A DNA stretch of 64,000 nucleotides from an uncultured Clostridia bacterium (GCA_934132775.1 CAKPAA010000003.1:48601-112600); one strand, 5' to 3'. Positions 18,273 to 26,370 are shown, counted from the stretch's first letter. Numbers and translations: made by a program. Notes: a model not told the origin generated them from the letters alone.

Positions 18273-18719
18273 CTATAACAAATTTATAATTATATTTTTG
18301 AATAATCTAGTTCTTACATCGTCACGAAGCTCTCTTGGCAAGCCTAAAACCTTATCGTTAGAAACAACCTTCAAAAGCTTTGCTGTTTGAGTATCTATAA
18401 TTTTGTAATCTAGCATATTATTTATAAACATCTCCGCCTCTTGTTGGGTCAAACTTTTATCCAAAGATTGAACCAAATGCATTATATAATTATTTTTCGA
18501 AATATCTATCCTCTTAATTTTGATATTACCTCCGCCACCGCGTTTACTTTCAACATAATATCCTCTCTCTGGGCTGAATCTAGTGCTTAAAACATAATTT
18601 ATTTGCGATGGAACACATTTAAAATACTCTGCAAGTTCATTCCTGCCAAACTCAACAAAGTCCTCATCATCTGAAAACATCTCTTTAATGTATTCCTCAA
18701 TCAATTCAGACAGCCTCAT
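18273..18719 (-). CDS. ctsR: CtsR, repressor of class III stress genes
   Basis: The 148-residue protein has the CtsR fold: MRLSELIEEYIKEMF, then FKCVPSQINYVLSTRFSPER (the DNA-binding helix-turn-helix), then the glycine-rich wing VESKRGGGGNIKIKRI. It represses this operon and, usually, clpP and clpB. Its start has GGGGGTGAT upstream. It opens the operon, with the CtsR box 50 bases upstream. Confidence 0.97.
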   Translation of the reverse strand: MRLSELIEEYIKEMFSDDEDFVEFGRNELAEYFKCVPSQINYVLSTRFSPERGYYVESKRGGGGNIKIKRIDISKNNYIMHLVQSLDKSLTQQEAEMFINNMLDYKIIDTQTAKLLKVVSNDKVLGLPRELRDDVRTRLFKNIIINLL

Positions 18720-18768
18720 CCAATCACCCCCATACTATCTTCTCTACAAATTTCGTCAATATTTTTAC

Positions 18769-18785
18769 TTTGACTTTCTTTGACC
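18769..18785 (-). promoter_or_regulatory. CtsR operator
   Basis: On the minus strand the sequence is GGTCAAA-GAA-AGTCAAA. This fits the known tandem heptad consensus (A/G)GTCAAA-N3-(A/G)GTCAAA exactly. It lies upstream of ctsR, so the operon is self-repressed. Confidence 0.92.
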
Positions 18786-18926
18786 TTTTGAATATTATTT
18801 TACCATCTTTTTACAAAATGTCAATAGGAAATTTAAATTTTTTTTAATTGGTCCTTCCTCCTTAATAATACTTAGCTTGATTAAAGCAAAATTTACTTTT
18901 TAAGTAACCAAATTTTTAAGTTGCAT

Positions 18927-18967
18927 AAAAAGAGACCTACATTATTAGATAATGCAAGCCTCCTTTT
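18927..18967 (-). terminator. Terminator of the zinc-ribbon pair
   Basis: On the minus strand AAAAGGAG and CTCTTTTT enclose an inner perfect stem CATTAT/ATAATG. A T5 run follows. Confidence 0.65.
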
Positions 18968-19007
18968 ATACATTAGTAATTTCATAAAAGTTTATTAAAA
19001 CTTTTAC

Positions 19008-19214
19008 TTAGATTTTAAGAGCAACAGTCTTCATACACTCCGGACAACCAACAATATAATGCTTCCTTTTCCGCTTTAAATGCCAAATATCATCGTCCCA
19101 GACTATGTGTCTGATATCCTCTGAAATGCAAGCTTCTCCAAAAACTTTGCTTGTAAAGTCATTTTCTTCTGCAAGCACGGTGCTACAATTGGGGCAATAA
19201 AAAGTTCTCTCCAT
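19008..19214 (-). CDS. Small zinc-ribbon protein Z2
   Basis: The 68-residue protein has CPNC near the start and CPEC near the end (residues 8-11 and 57-60), the two halves of a zinc ribbon. Between them is SEDIRHIVWDDDIW, which matches the corresponding part of the next upstream gene (NERMESIIWDAMNVG), so the two are paralogues. AAAAGGGAG precedes the ATG. No role is known; it could be an RNA- or protein-binding adaptor. Confidence 0.6.
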   Translation of the reverse strand: MERTFYCPNCSTVLAEENDFTSKVFGEACISEDIRHIVWDDDIWHLKRKRKHYIVGCPECMKTVALKI

Positions 19215-19288
19215 ATTTCTTACTCCCTTTTAATTTTATTAGTTTAGTCTAAAAAAACTGAATCGCCCTTACAATACGCAGCCAAAAT

Positions 19289-19546
19289 TTAGTTTGGCTT
19301 AGGAGTCAACTTTCTAAGATACACCTTGTTCTCTCTATTAACAACTTGATGATTTGTATTACACCAAGCACAAGAAACCTCAGAAACAACACTCCTATCA
19401 GAATTATACCTCATAGCTCCAACATTCATCGCATCCCAAATAATCGACTCCATACGCTCATTATCACAGTTAAAAAGCATAGAAATATCTATAATCTTAG
19501 CCAGTTCTTGTTTGCAATTCAAGCACCGAAGAAACCTTGTTGCCAT
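19289..19546 (-). CDS. Small zinc-ribbon protein Z1
   Basis: The 85-residue protein has CLNC at residues 8-11 and CAWC at about 59-62. The start at MATRFLRC follows GGGAGGAG; a 16-codon in-frame extension has no site. It is the first gene of a pair with Z2, 74 bases apart. Its promoter TTGCAA-17-TATTAT lies at 19586-19614 on the minus strand. Arginine codons CGG and CGT appear beside AGG, as in the orphan genes of this window. Confidence 0.6.
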   Translation of the reverse strand: MATRFLRCLNCKQELAKIIDISMLFNCDNERMESIIWDAMNVGAMRYNSDRSVVSEVSCAWCNTNHQVVNRENKVYLRKLTPKPN

Positions 19547-19585
19547 AAAATCTCCTCCCACATATAAAAATATTTGTGCACACAT

Positions 19586-19614
19586 ATAATACATTATTTT
19601 ATGTTAATTTGCAA
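19586..19614 (-). promoter_or_regulatory. Promoter of the zinc-ribbon pair
   Basis: TTGCAA and TATTAT are separated by 17 bases on the minus strand, about 40 bases before the Z1 start. Confidence 0.6.
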
Positions 19615-19619
19615 GCACT

Positions 19620-19811
19620 TTACTTATTATTTTCACTCTTACCAGTGTTTTCAAGATATTCTGCTCTTCTTTTTTGCTCTTCGGGAGTAAGCCAAGCATC
19701 AAAAGTAGCAATAAACTCCCCATATTCAGTATCGTCCTCAATTATGCCCTTTCCCTTACTTCTAATGCCACTATTGTCTAATCCTAGCATATTTCTTTTA
19801 CTTTTTCCCAT
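19620..19811 (-). CDS. Small basic hypothetical protein
   Basis: The 63-residue protein begins MGKSKRNMLGLDNSG and ends in Glu/Lys-rich sequence with LTPEEQKRRAEYLE. It has no membrane helix. It follows lexA in the same direction. Its ribosome site (AGGTGAT) lies inside the 3' arm of a terminator-like hairpin, so translation or readthrough may be regulated. Function is unknown. Confidence 0.5.
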   Translation of the reverse strand: MGKSKRNMLGLDNSGIRSKGKGIIEDDTEYGEFIATFDAWLTPEEQKRRAEYLENTGKSENNK

Positions 19812-19815
19812 AAAA

Positions 19816-19848
19816 AATCACCTCATAACTATATTTTATGAGATGATT
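19816..19848 (-). terminator. lexA terminator-like hairpin carrying the next gene's ribosome site
   Basis: AATCACCTCATAA and TTATGAGATGATT form a 13-bp stem (one mismatch) with a 7-base loop. On the minus strand a T-run follows. The arm contains AGGTGAT, the ribosome site of the 63-residue gene. Confidence 0.6.
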
Positions 19849-19866
19849 AAGTTTTTATGTATTTAA

Positions 19867-20496
19867 TTAAATTTTTCTAAAAACTCCTGCAACCTTTCCA
19901 AGTATAGTGCAAGTTGGCACTAATATCGGTTGCATAAACTGATTTTGTGGTTGTAATCTAATATAATTTTTTTCTTTATAAAACTTCTTTACAGTCGCTT
20001 CATCTTCAATCAAAGCAACAACAATGTCGCCATTTTCAGCATTATTTTGTTTTTTCACTAGCACTAAATCGCCATCCAATATTCCAGCATCAATCATACT
20101 ATCGCCTCTAACTCTGAGCATAAAAGACTCAGAATTTCCAACAAAATCAATTGGAAGGGGAAAAGTATCCTCAACATTTTCAACAGCAAGTATTGGCATA
20201 CCAGCAGTTACCTTTCCAACAATAGGGACATCAACCATTTCTTTTGAAGTATAAAAAGGCTTTTCTTCCTCTTTTTCATCATTAACAATTCTTAATGTTC
20301 TTGGTTTCAAAGCAGCTTTCTGTATTAAGCCTTTTTTTTCTAGTCTAGACAAGTATCCGTGAACTGTTGAAGTAGATTTCAAATCCAAAGCTCTACATAT
20401 CTCACGAACTGATGGTGCATATCCATCTTTTTTTATCTGCTCTTTTACATAATCTAAAACTTTTTGTTGCTTGTCTGTTGCTTGCATATTTTTCAT
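19867..20496 (-). CDS. lexA: LexA repressor
   Basis: The 209-residue protein has the N-terminal winged helix ([20 protein letters not shown], then [11 protein letters not shown]), the self-cleavage site Ala-Gly in KVTAGMPI near residue 100, the catalytic Ser in [10 protein letters not shown], and the catalytic Lys in [11 protein letters not shown]. It represses the SOS genes until RecA filaments trigger self-cleavage. Length and order of motifs are normal for Gram-positive LexA. Confidence 0.97.
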   Translation of the reverse strand: MKNMQATDKQQKVLDYVKEQIKKDGYAPSVREICRALDLKSTSTVHGYLSRLEKKGLIQKAALKPRTLRIVNDEKEEEKPFYTSKEMVDVPIVGKVTAGMPILAVENVEDTFPLPIDFVGNSESFMLRVRGDSMIDAGILDGDLVLVKKQNNAENGDIVVALIEDEATVKKFYKEKNYIRLQPQNQFMQPILVPTCTILGKVAGVFRKI

Positions 20497-20546
20497 ATAA
20501 ACCCTCCAACATTTAATATTCCTACATTTCTAGCTATTCTAGCAAA

Positions 20547-20575
20547 AGGGTATCACAAATATATGTTCTTGTCAA
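20547..20575 (-). promoter_or_regulatory. lexA promoter with imperfect SOS-like half site
   Basis: On the minus strand TTGACA is followed by a 17-base spacer holding AGAACATATATTTG, then a poor -10 (TACCCT). The GAAC-N4 part fits the left half of the Gram-positive SOS box; the right half GTTC is not conserved. Autoregulation is therefore possible but not shown. Confidence 0.4.
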
Positions 20576-20697
20576 CAAAATTGCAAACGAAAGTTCTTTA
20601 TTTAGCTTAATAATATATTCAAAAATCCAAATCAGTAAATAAAAACTAATTGTTATTTTCCTTATAAACCAGTTAAAATCAATAATTGACCTAACTA

Positions 20698-21642
20698 TCA
20701 AAACATATCTTTTTTCTTCAACAATAACCAAGCAGTGAATGAAATAACGATTGAAATACCAAGCATTATGGTAAATCCATATGGATTATCTGCGAAAGGC
20801 ATTCCTTCTATATTCATCCCCCAAAGACCCGATACTATCGTAGGAATAGATAAAACAATCGTAACAGATGCTAAAAATTTCATCACAATGTTTAAGTTGT
20901 TAGATATTATTGAAGCATACGCATCCATTGTGCCACTTAGAATATCTCTATATATTGTACCCATCTCTATTGCCTGTCTATTTTCAACAATTGCATCTTC
21001 CAATATATCTTCATCTTCCTCATACATCTTTATGCACTTGCTACGCATAAGCTTTTCCATAACAACTTCATTAGATTTTAAAGAAGTAGTAAAATACACT
21101 AAGCTCTTTTCAAGTTCTAGTAATCTAACAAGTTCTTGATTTCTCATAGATTTTTGCAGCTTATGCTCTGCTTTATCAGTCTCTCTATTTATATATTTCA
21201 AATAAGTCAAATAGTACGTCGCTATTTTATATAGTATTTGCAAAATAAAACGAGTCTTTTTAAATGTATAGAAACCTCTTACTTTGCAATCAATAAATTC
21301 CTTAATAATAGGATTATCTTGTGTTGAAACAGTTATAAAATAATCATCTCTAACAACTATCATTCCTAACGGAATGGTTGAAAAACCACCAGCGTTGTTA
21401 TCATCCTTTTCAACTATTGGTAAGTCTATTACTATAAGAGTTTGATCATCTTCTGCATCAATTCTGGCTCTTTCTTCTTGGTCTAGTGGGTATCTTAGAA
21501 ACTCTTCTAAAACGCCAACACTATTGCATAAAGTATTTATTTCTTGTAAAGTGGGATTTATCAGGTTTATCCAACAGCCTCGTTCTAATTTCGTAGTCTC
21601 CATGAAAAGACCTTGCTCATCTGTTCTATAAATCTTCATCAT
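20698..21642 (-). CDS. corA: CorA-family divalent metal transporter
   Basis: The 314-residue protein has a large cytoplasmic N-terminal domain and two C-terminal membrane helices. The signature Gly-Met-Asn is in SGLWGMNIEG between the helices, followed by MPFADNPYGF. It forms a pentameric channel for magnesium or related ions. The ribosome site is GGGGGAG. It starts 15 bases after the upstream gene and is probably cotranscribed with it. Confidence 0.94.
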   Translation of the reverse strand: MMKIYRTDEQGLFMETTKLERGCWINLINPTLQEINTLCNSVGVLEEFLRYPLDQEERARIDAEDDQTLIVIDLPIVEKDDNNAGGFSTIPLGMIVVRDDYFITVSTQDNPIIKEFIDCKVRGFYTFKKTRFILQILYKIATYYLTYLKYINRETDKAEHKLQKSMRNQELVRLLELEKSLVYFTTSLKSNEVVMEKLMRSKCIKMYEEDEDILEDAIVENRQAIEMGTIYRDILSGTMDAYASIISNNLNIVMKFLASVTIVLSIPTIVSGLWGMNIEGMPFADNPYGFTIMLGISIVISFTAWLLLKKKDMF

Positions 21643-21657
21643 ATTCCGCTCCCCCTT

Positions 21658-22404
21658 TTATTCTTCTACAACTTTATATACTTTCCAATTTTGACGTCCT
21701 AACTTATATGCAAAACTTTTATCGAATACTGCATAATCAAATCTATATTTGCCTTTTACTGCACTTCCAGTATCCATTGCAACAACATATCCTAACCCTT
21801 CAATGTAAAACTTTGTGCCAAGTTTCCAATACTTTGTATCAACAGCGATTGAAACTCCGGCAACAATTGGCTTACCAGAAGCAGTGTAACCTAAATTATT
21901 ACTGCATTCATCTGGACTTGGCGTATATGCAGTTCCCTCAAATTCACCAACATACTCTAATTTACTATAATCCACTGCACTATCCGCAGTATCGGCATCT
22001 CCGTAGTTTTGTGGCTTAATGCCTACGGAAGCAGCCTTTTTAAGAGTATCTTGTAATCTCATATTTTCTTCAATAATAGATTGATTATTCTTAGCAAGTA
22101 ACTCCGAAGTCGTAAGCAACATTTCTTGATCTTCTTCAATTTGCTTTCTTTGTTCATCTATGTCCTTTTGTGCATCTTCTATATCTTTTTGTGCCAATTC
22201 AACTTCTTTAAAGCTTTCACTTAAATCAGCCGTTTTAGCATTATAATTCGTAACAGTTTCCTTAGCGTAGGTAAAAATATAAACAGCACAAAAAGCCATA
22301 AGAATAGTAAGCATACATACTACTTTAAATCTTCTTTGATGCTTAATCGTAGTTTGCTTTCTTTTCAACATCCCCTTAATTTGCATAGCCTTATCAGCAC
22401 TCAT
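21658..22404 (-). CDS. Membrane-anchored 3D-domain cell-wall protein
   Basis: The 248-residue protein has a cytoplasmic basic start, one transmembrane helix (VVCMLTILMAFCAVYIFTY), a long coiled coil (about residues 60-125) and a C-terminal 3D domain. The three conserved aspartates lie in AVDTKYW, VAMDTGSAVKG and FDYAVFD. This domain is the MltA-like double-psi barrel of YabE/YocH-type wall enzymes, so a lytic transglycosylase or resuscitation role is likely outside the membrane. The ATG follows AAGGAGG. Confidence 0.85.
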   Translation of the reverse strand: MSADKAMQIKGMLKRKQTTIKHQRRFKVVCMLTILMAFCAVYIFTYAKETVTNYNAKTADLSESFKEVELAQKDIEDAQKDIDEQRKQIEEDQEMLLTTSELLAKNNQSIIEENMRLQDTLKKAASVGIKPQNYGDADTADSAVDYSKLEYVGEFEGTAYTPSPDECSNNLGYTASGKPIVAGVSIAVDTKYWKLGTKFYIEGLGYVVAMDTGSAVKGKYRFDYAVFDKSFAYKLGRQNWKVYKVVEE

Positions 22405-22498
22405 CTTTTTACCGCCTCCTTGCTTTTCAGCATATCCGTAGGGTTTCACGTCCTACGAGCATATTATACCACAAAGGATAAAAAGTGTATAGAAAAAT

Positions 22499-22527
22499 TT
22501 GCAATAGTAATTTTTTTTTGCTATAAT
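22499..22527 (+). promoter_or_regulatory. ssrA promoter
   Basis: TTGCAA, 17 bases, and a perfect TATAAT end 14 bases before the mature tmRNA. Confidence 0.7.
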
Positions 22528-22541
22528 TGAAATATATTTAT

Positions 22542-22895
22542 GGGGATGTAAAGGTTTCGACGAATATTTTGAAACACAAATAGCGAGTGATGGATTCTCA
22601 CTTGGCCATCTAAAAAATGTGAGAATTAAAAATAATTAACAACAATTTAGTTGCTTTAGCTGCCTAGTTGCGGCTTCGTTTGTCCTTATGTGCCACTTTC
22701 GTTAGGAACAAGCGTCATCTAAAAGTGGAAACAAAACTATCAAAACTTTGAGATAGTGGGTATTCATAAAGTTACCAAAAATAGTAGCCTGTTTATCGGC
22801 GACTGTTTACGGGAATTTAAAAAGATAAACTGCACTCGGAGAAGTTTGTGTGGAAGGATTTTCGGACAGGAGTTCGATTCTCCTCATCTCCACCA
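22542..22895 (+). ncRNA. ssrA: Transfer-messenger RNA
   Basis: The 5' end GGGGATGTAAAGGTTTCGAC and the 3' end GTTCGATTCTCCTCATCTCC plus ACCA form the tRNA-like part, with a G-U and T-loop as in all tmRNA. The length is 354. The tag frame starts at 22623 (GAA) and reads ELKIINNNLVALAA then TAG at 22665, 14 codons, the same tag length as in Bacillus. With SmpB it rescues stalled ribosomes and adds the tag, which ends in the usual LAA for Clp recognition. A terminator follows at 22904. Confidence 0.96.
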
Positions 22896-22903
22896 AGAAA
22901 AAT

Positions 22904-22936
22904 GCCTGTATTTATTGAAATACAGGCACTTTTTTA
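22904..22936. terminator. Bidirectional terminator after ssrA
   Basis: GCCTGTATTT and AAATACAGGC form a 10-bp perfect stem around ATTG, with T-runs on both sides. It ends ssrA and the convergent small-protein operon. Confidence 0.92.
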
Positions 22937-22943
22937 ATTTTTC

Positions 22944-23036
22944 TTACTTAATAATACAGCGCTGAAGTCCACCTGGCAGAAGAGGCCACAAATATTGAGG
23001 CGTGAGGTATGACATCAAACACAAACCAATCGCCAT
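22944..23036 (-). CDS. Very small hydrophobic ORF D2, start uncertain
   Basis: From the ATG the frame has 30 codons (MAIGLCLMSYLTPQYLWPLL then a tail ending CIIK). The strong AGGAGG at 23056-23061 lies 19 bases before this ATG but only 7 bases before ATA at 23046-23048, which is in the same frame. A non-standard ATA start would lengthen the protein by four residues. It follows D1 by 36 bases. No family is known. Coding is supported by frame, ribosome site and context only. Confidence 0.35.
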   Translation of the reverse strand: MAIGLCLMSYLTPQYLWPLLPGGLQRCIIK

Positions 23037-23072
23037 CAAAACAAGTATAACTATACCTCCTACACTTTATGG

Positions 23073-23249
23073 TTACTTACAAATATAGACTATAATGTTC
23101 CACAATACTGCAACGACTGTCCACAATATGCCAAAAACAAGGCATATCTGAGAAATATCCCGTTTTATCCCCGTGTCACTTCTGAAAATCAGTGCATAAA
23201 AAAGTGCACTTACAAATGTAAAGACCACTGCGAACGGCAAATTACTCAT
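23073..23249 (-). CDS. Small two-helix membrane protein D1
   Basis: This 58-residue frame begins MSNLPFAVVFTFVSALFYAL and has two hydrophobic helices (about residues 5-21 and 36-56) linked by a charged loop RSDTGIKRD. The AAAAGGAGG site is 6 bases before the ATG. Codons CCG, CGG, GGG and CAG are foreign to the surrounding AT-rich genes. A promoter lies 60 bases upstream. Small holin-like or regulatory membrane protein is possible; nothing is proven. Confidence 0.6.
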   Translation of the reverse strand: MSNLPFAVVFTFVSALFYALIFRSDTGIKRDISQICLVFGILWTVVAVLWNIIVYICK

Positions 23250-23308
23250 AATTTCCTCCTTTTAAATTTGTTGTTGGAGCATCTAACTTCACGAATTGAA
23301 ACACAATT

Positions 23309-23337
23309 ATTTTAACATATTTTACATAATTTGTAAA
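23309..23337 (-). promoter_or_regulatory. Promoter of the D1-D2 small-protein operon
   Basis: TTTACA, 17 bases and TAAAAT on the minus strand, about 60 bases before the D1 start. Confidence 0.55.
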
Positions 23338-23461
23338 TATTTATGCACTTTATTATAAAATAATTTTCAAATTTTTCTTCAAAAAAATTTTTAATGTGAT
23401 AAAATTATATTGTGTTCGAGATTTATTTTATAAATCTTATTTTAACTTAGGAGGAAATTTT

Positions 23462-24055
23462 ATGGACAAGAAAATAGCAATAATAGCATCTGTAATTGCT
23501 CTTGCTGTTGTTAGCGTTTTAGTAGTCATTTTTATTAACTTGGGAGCTATTAAAGACGAAACAACTATTTCAAAGATTAAAGAAGATTCTTTTTTAGATA
23601 TTTTAGTTAATCTTGGTAATTACTCACCAACTAATTATGATGATGAGAATTTACTTGATGTCTCTATGCGAATTGCAGAAAAACTTGGATTATTAAACGA
23701 AAGTACAGAAGATGGAAATTATATTCAATACGTAAACGAAAATGATTTGCACAATATTATCTATGAACTTACTGGTCATACTGTTGAAGCACCTATCGAA
23801 ATTGATGATTTTTACTATTTGTACGATAGTGAGCACGAATATTATTTTTATGTTCCAGCTGCCCCAAACTATTTTTCTGTAAAAAACATCTCATCTATGA
23901 AAGCAAACAATTCAAATTATAGTATTGTTTGTTCTATTGAAAAAAGTGAAGACCTTGAGGTTACTGATTTGAACGATGTTAAAGTTTCACTTACATATAT
24001 GCCTGAAAATTCTTTTGTAAAATATAGAGTTGAAAAAGTGGAATTTTCTAAATAA
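23462..24055 (+). CDS. Membrane-anchored hypothetical protein
   Basis: The 197-residue protein starts at the ATG after TTAGGAGG with MDKKIAI and one long transmembrane helix (IIASVIALAVVSVLVVIFINL). The acidic external part contains YYLYDSEHEYYFYVPAAP. I recognise no family. It is a single gene with a terminator. Codons are native. Confidence 0.7.
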   Translation: MDKKIAIIASVIALAVVSVLVVIFINLGAIKDETTISKIKEDSFLDILVNLGNYSPTNYDDENLLDVSMRIAEKLGLLNESTEDGNYIQYVNENDLHNIIYELTGHTVEAPIEIDDFYYLYDSEHEYYFYVPAAPNYFSVKNISSMKANNSNYSIVCSIEKSEDLEVTDLNDVKVSLTYMPENSFVKYRVEKVEFSK

Positions 24056-24073
24056 ATTCGCTCTTACTATTTT

Positions 24074-24104
24074 CCCCTCAGCATAGCCGAGGGGAATTTT
24101 TTTT
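24074..24104 (+). terminator. Terminator
   Basis: CCCCTC and GAGGGG form a stem with a short interrupted loop, followed by AATTTTTTTT. Confidence 0.88.
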
Positions 24105-24122
24105 ATAATTATAATTAGTATG

Positions 24123-24941
24123 CTAATCATTAAGTCCTATAATTGCAGTTCCTAGTCCAAAATCTCCTCCATCTGCTCTTCGTGAGTAAACTTTTTCAGA
24201 ACAGCATACGCTACAAATCTCTGAATCTATTATATTTTTTGCCAATATTCCTTCGTCTTCGAGCAATATTTTTGTAATTAAAACAGTATCTATGTTATAT
24301 TTCTGCTTTCCGTCCTTAATTTCTCCAACTCTTATAATTTCGTCAAGTCGGTTAGTATACGAAAATATTTCTTTACACATTTGCATAACATCTTCATCAA
24401 CTTCAAAATGACAAACTCTTATGCTTGGGCAGATACAAGCTATTATATTTTCTGGACGGCATCCATATTCACTTTTCATCTTTTCGACTGCATTTTTAGA
24501 AATCTTTTTAAAAGTTCCTCTCCAACCAGAATGAATATTGCATATAACTTTTTTTATTGGATCAAAAAGTATTATTAAAATACAATCCGCATTCGTTGTC
24601 GCTAGTGTTATTCCTGTTTTATCAGTTATTGCACCATCAAAACCTTTTAGATAATCAAGTATTATATCAGGCTCATTTTTATTTTGTTTTTCGTAAATAT
24701 TTATAATATTATTAGTGTGTTCTTGAGTTGGCTTTACAAGTGATTTTATATCTATATTCAACTTATCGAATAATTTTTTGTATGAGTCTATTGCGTTATT
24801 TTCTAAGTGAGTTCTATAATCAAGTTTTTTCAAGCCATATGCGTGTGTTATCAATTCTTTATATTCTAATAGCTTTCTAAATTGCAAATATTCAACATCT
24901 CCATTTTTTATGTGAATAACATTTTTATTCGATAAATCCAT
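24123..24941 (-). CDS. pgeF: PgeF/YlmD-family purine nucleoside phosphorylase-like protein
   Basis: The 272-residue protein has the multicopper-oxidase-domain signature: THAYGLKKL, then DGAITDKTGITLATTNADC, then CNIHSGWRGTFKKI, then CPSIRVCHFEVDEDV. The His/Cys residues of these blocks bind zinc. Known members act on peptidoglycan precursors (removing L-Ser from position 1 in E. coli) or on adenosine and inosine; which applies here is not shown. It follows truA in a three-gene minus-strand operon. Confidence 0.9.
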   Translation of the reverse strand: MDLSNKNVIHIKNGDVEYLQFRKLLEYKELITHAYGLKKLDYRTHLENNAIDSYKKLFDKLNIDIKSLVKPTQEHTNNIINIYEKQNKNEPDIILDYLKGFDGAITDKTGITLATTNADCILIILFDPIKKVICNIHSGWRGTFKKISKNAVEKMKSEYGCRPENIIACICPSIRVCHFEVDEDVMQMCKEIFSYTNRLDEIIRVGEIKDGKQKYNIDTVLITKILLEDEGILAKNIIDSEICSVCCSEKVYSRRADGGDFGLGTAIIGLND

Positions 24942-24967
24942 TTTAACATTCCTCTCTTACACTTTTA

Positions 24968-25711
24968 TTACTCTTCATAATTTACTCTAACTAAATATAA
25001 GCCGTGCGGTGGCAATGTTCTTCCTGCTTTCTCTCTTTCACCGCTTTCAATTATTTTTGGTATATCATCTGCATTTATTTTTCCAAGTCCAACATCTAAT
25101 ATAGTGCCAGAAATTATCCTAACCATATTATATAAAAAGCCGTTTCCTGTTAATTCTATATATATTCTGCCGTCATCTTTTTTTATATCGCAATCAGTTA
25201 GTGTCCTAACGGTTGTCTTTTTAGCATTTCCACCTGAGGATTTAAAAGCTTTGAAATCGTGCTCACCTTCAAAATATTTTATCGCCTTTTCCATAGCCTC
25301 ATAATCTAATTTGCAAGGCATATGAAACTCTCTATATCTATTAAGTGCTGATGGAAATTCATTATTATTTATAATATATCTATATGTTTTTAACTTGCAA
25401 TTATATCTTGAATGAAATCTTTCATCAACTTCCTTTGCTTCTTTTACAACAATGCTATTAGGTAATTTTGAATTTATAGCATACGGAATTTTTGACGTTT
25501 CAATTTTAGTATTTGTATGAAAATTTGCAACTTGACCTAATGCGTGAACACCTGCATCTGTTCTTCCAGATGCTATAACTTCGGTCTTTTCACCAGTAAC
25601 TTCAAAAATTGCATTCTCAATTTCAGTTTGTATACTAACTTTGTTTGGTTGTGACTGCCAACCAGGGAAATTTTTTCCGTCATATTCTATTGTTATCTTG
25701 ATATTTCTCAT
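24968..25711 (-). CDS. truA: tRNA pseudouridine synthase A
   Basis: The 247-residue protein has the TruA catalytic Asp in ASGRTDAGVHALGQV near residue 52, the N-terminal MRNIKITIEYDG, and the C-terminal RTLPPHGLYLVRV. It makes pseudouridine at positions 38-40 of the anticodon arm. The ATG chosen matches the family start; the AGGAG lies 14 bases before it, a longer gap than usual. A longer in-frame start lacks a site. It sits between an MBL hydrolase and pgeF. Confidence 0.95.
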   Translation of the reverse strand: MRNIKITIEYDGKNFPGWQSQPNKVSIQTEIENAIFEVTGEKTEVIASGRTDAGVHALGQVANFHTNTKIETSKIPYAINSKLPNSIVVKEAKEVDERFHSRYNCKLKTYRYIINNNEFPSALNRYREFHMPCKLDYEAMEKAIKYFEGEHDFKAFKSSGGNAKKTTVRTLTDCDIKKDDGRIYIELTGNGFLYNMVRIISGTILDVGLGKINADDIPKIIESGEREKAGRTLPPHGLYLVRVNYEE

Positions 25712-25743
25712 TGTTATGCTGTATTCTCCTTTCACTTGTAAGA

Positions 25744-26370
25744 CTATTGTATCAATATTTCGACTTGTTTTCCTTTAACCAAGTTTTTAAACTTTTGTCC
25801 TGCATCTTTTTCTCCAACTATCAAGCCATAATGCGTTGGCACAACAACTTTGGCATTTATCTCATTTGCTAGTTCAGCCGCTTCTTTTTCATCCATTGTG
25901 TATTTACCACCAACAGGAAGAAATGCAATATCACACTCTACATTTCTAATTTCTTTTATATTATCCGTATCACCAGCAATATAATACTTAATACCGTCAA
26001 GTTCTATTATATAACCAACCCATCCCTCGCTTTTTTGGTGATATTGTTTTTCTTTATTATACGCATACGTTGTTTCAAATTTAATGCCATCAATTTCGTA
26101 CTTTTTGTCTTGTTCTACTATCATTACATTTTCTTTTCCAACAAGGTTATATGCCAATTCTCGTGAAGAATCTGGGGTAATTATAATCGTATCTTCTTTT
26201 TTTACTAAATCTATATCTTCCTCAGAAAAATGATCATAATGCGAATGAGTTGAAAATATAATATATGCATCGTGATACTCTTCTCTAATAGCAAATGGGT
26301 CTATATAAATAGTTTTGCTTCCCGTTATTTTTATACTGCTATGACAAAAAACTTTAACATTCTCTAACAT
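25744..26370 (-). CDS. Metallo-beta-lactamase-fold hydrolase (UlaG-like)
   Basis: The 208-residue protein has the metal motif HSHYDH near residue 40, then GDTDN and THYGL later, which supply the remaining ligands. This is the UlaG/YtkL-type branch. The substrate is unknown. The ATG follows AAAAGGAG; a further 11 upstream in-frame codons include that site. It opens the MBL-truA-pgeF operon. Confidence 0.88.
   Translation of the reverse strand: MLENVKVFCHSSIKITGSKTIYIDPFAIREEYHDAYIIFSTHSHYDHFSEEDIDLVKKEDTIIITPDSSRELAYNLVGKENVMIVEQDKKYEIDGIKFETTYAYNKEKQYHQKSEGWVGYIIELDGIKYYIAGDTDNIKEIRNVECDIAFLPVGGKYTMDEKEAAELANEINAKVVVPTHYGLIVGEKDAGQKFKNLVKGKQVEILIQ

Noticed and set aside
20534..20731. 65-codon frame between lexA and corA
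   Set aside because: It overlaps the corA 3' end and the lexA promoter and lacks a ribosome site.
22870..23250. Integrated element attached at the ssrA 3' end
   Set aside because: No integrase gene and no repeat of the tmRNA end were found downstream.
24115..24131. Third MarR-type palindrome near the pgeF stop
   Set aside because: TTAGTATGCTAATCA resembles the marR motif but lies at a gene end, so it is probably chance in AT-rich sequence.
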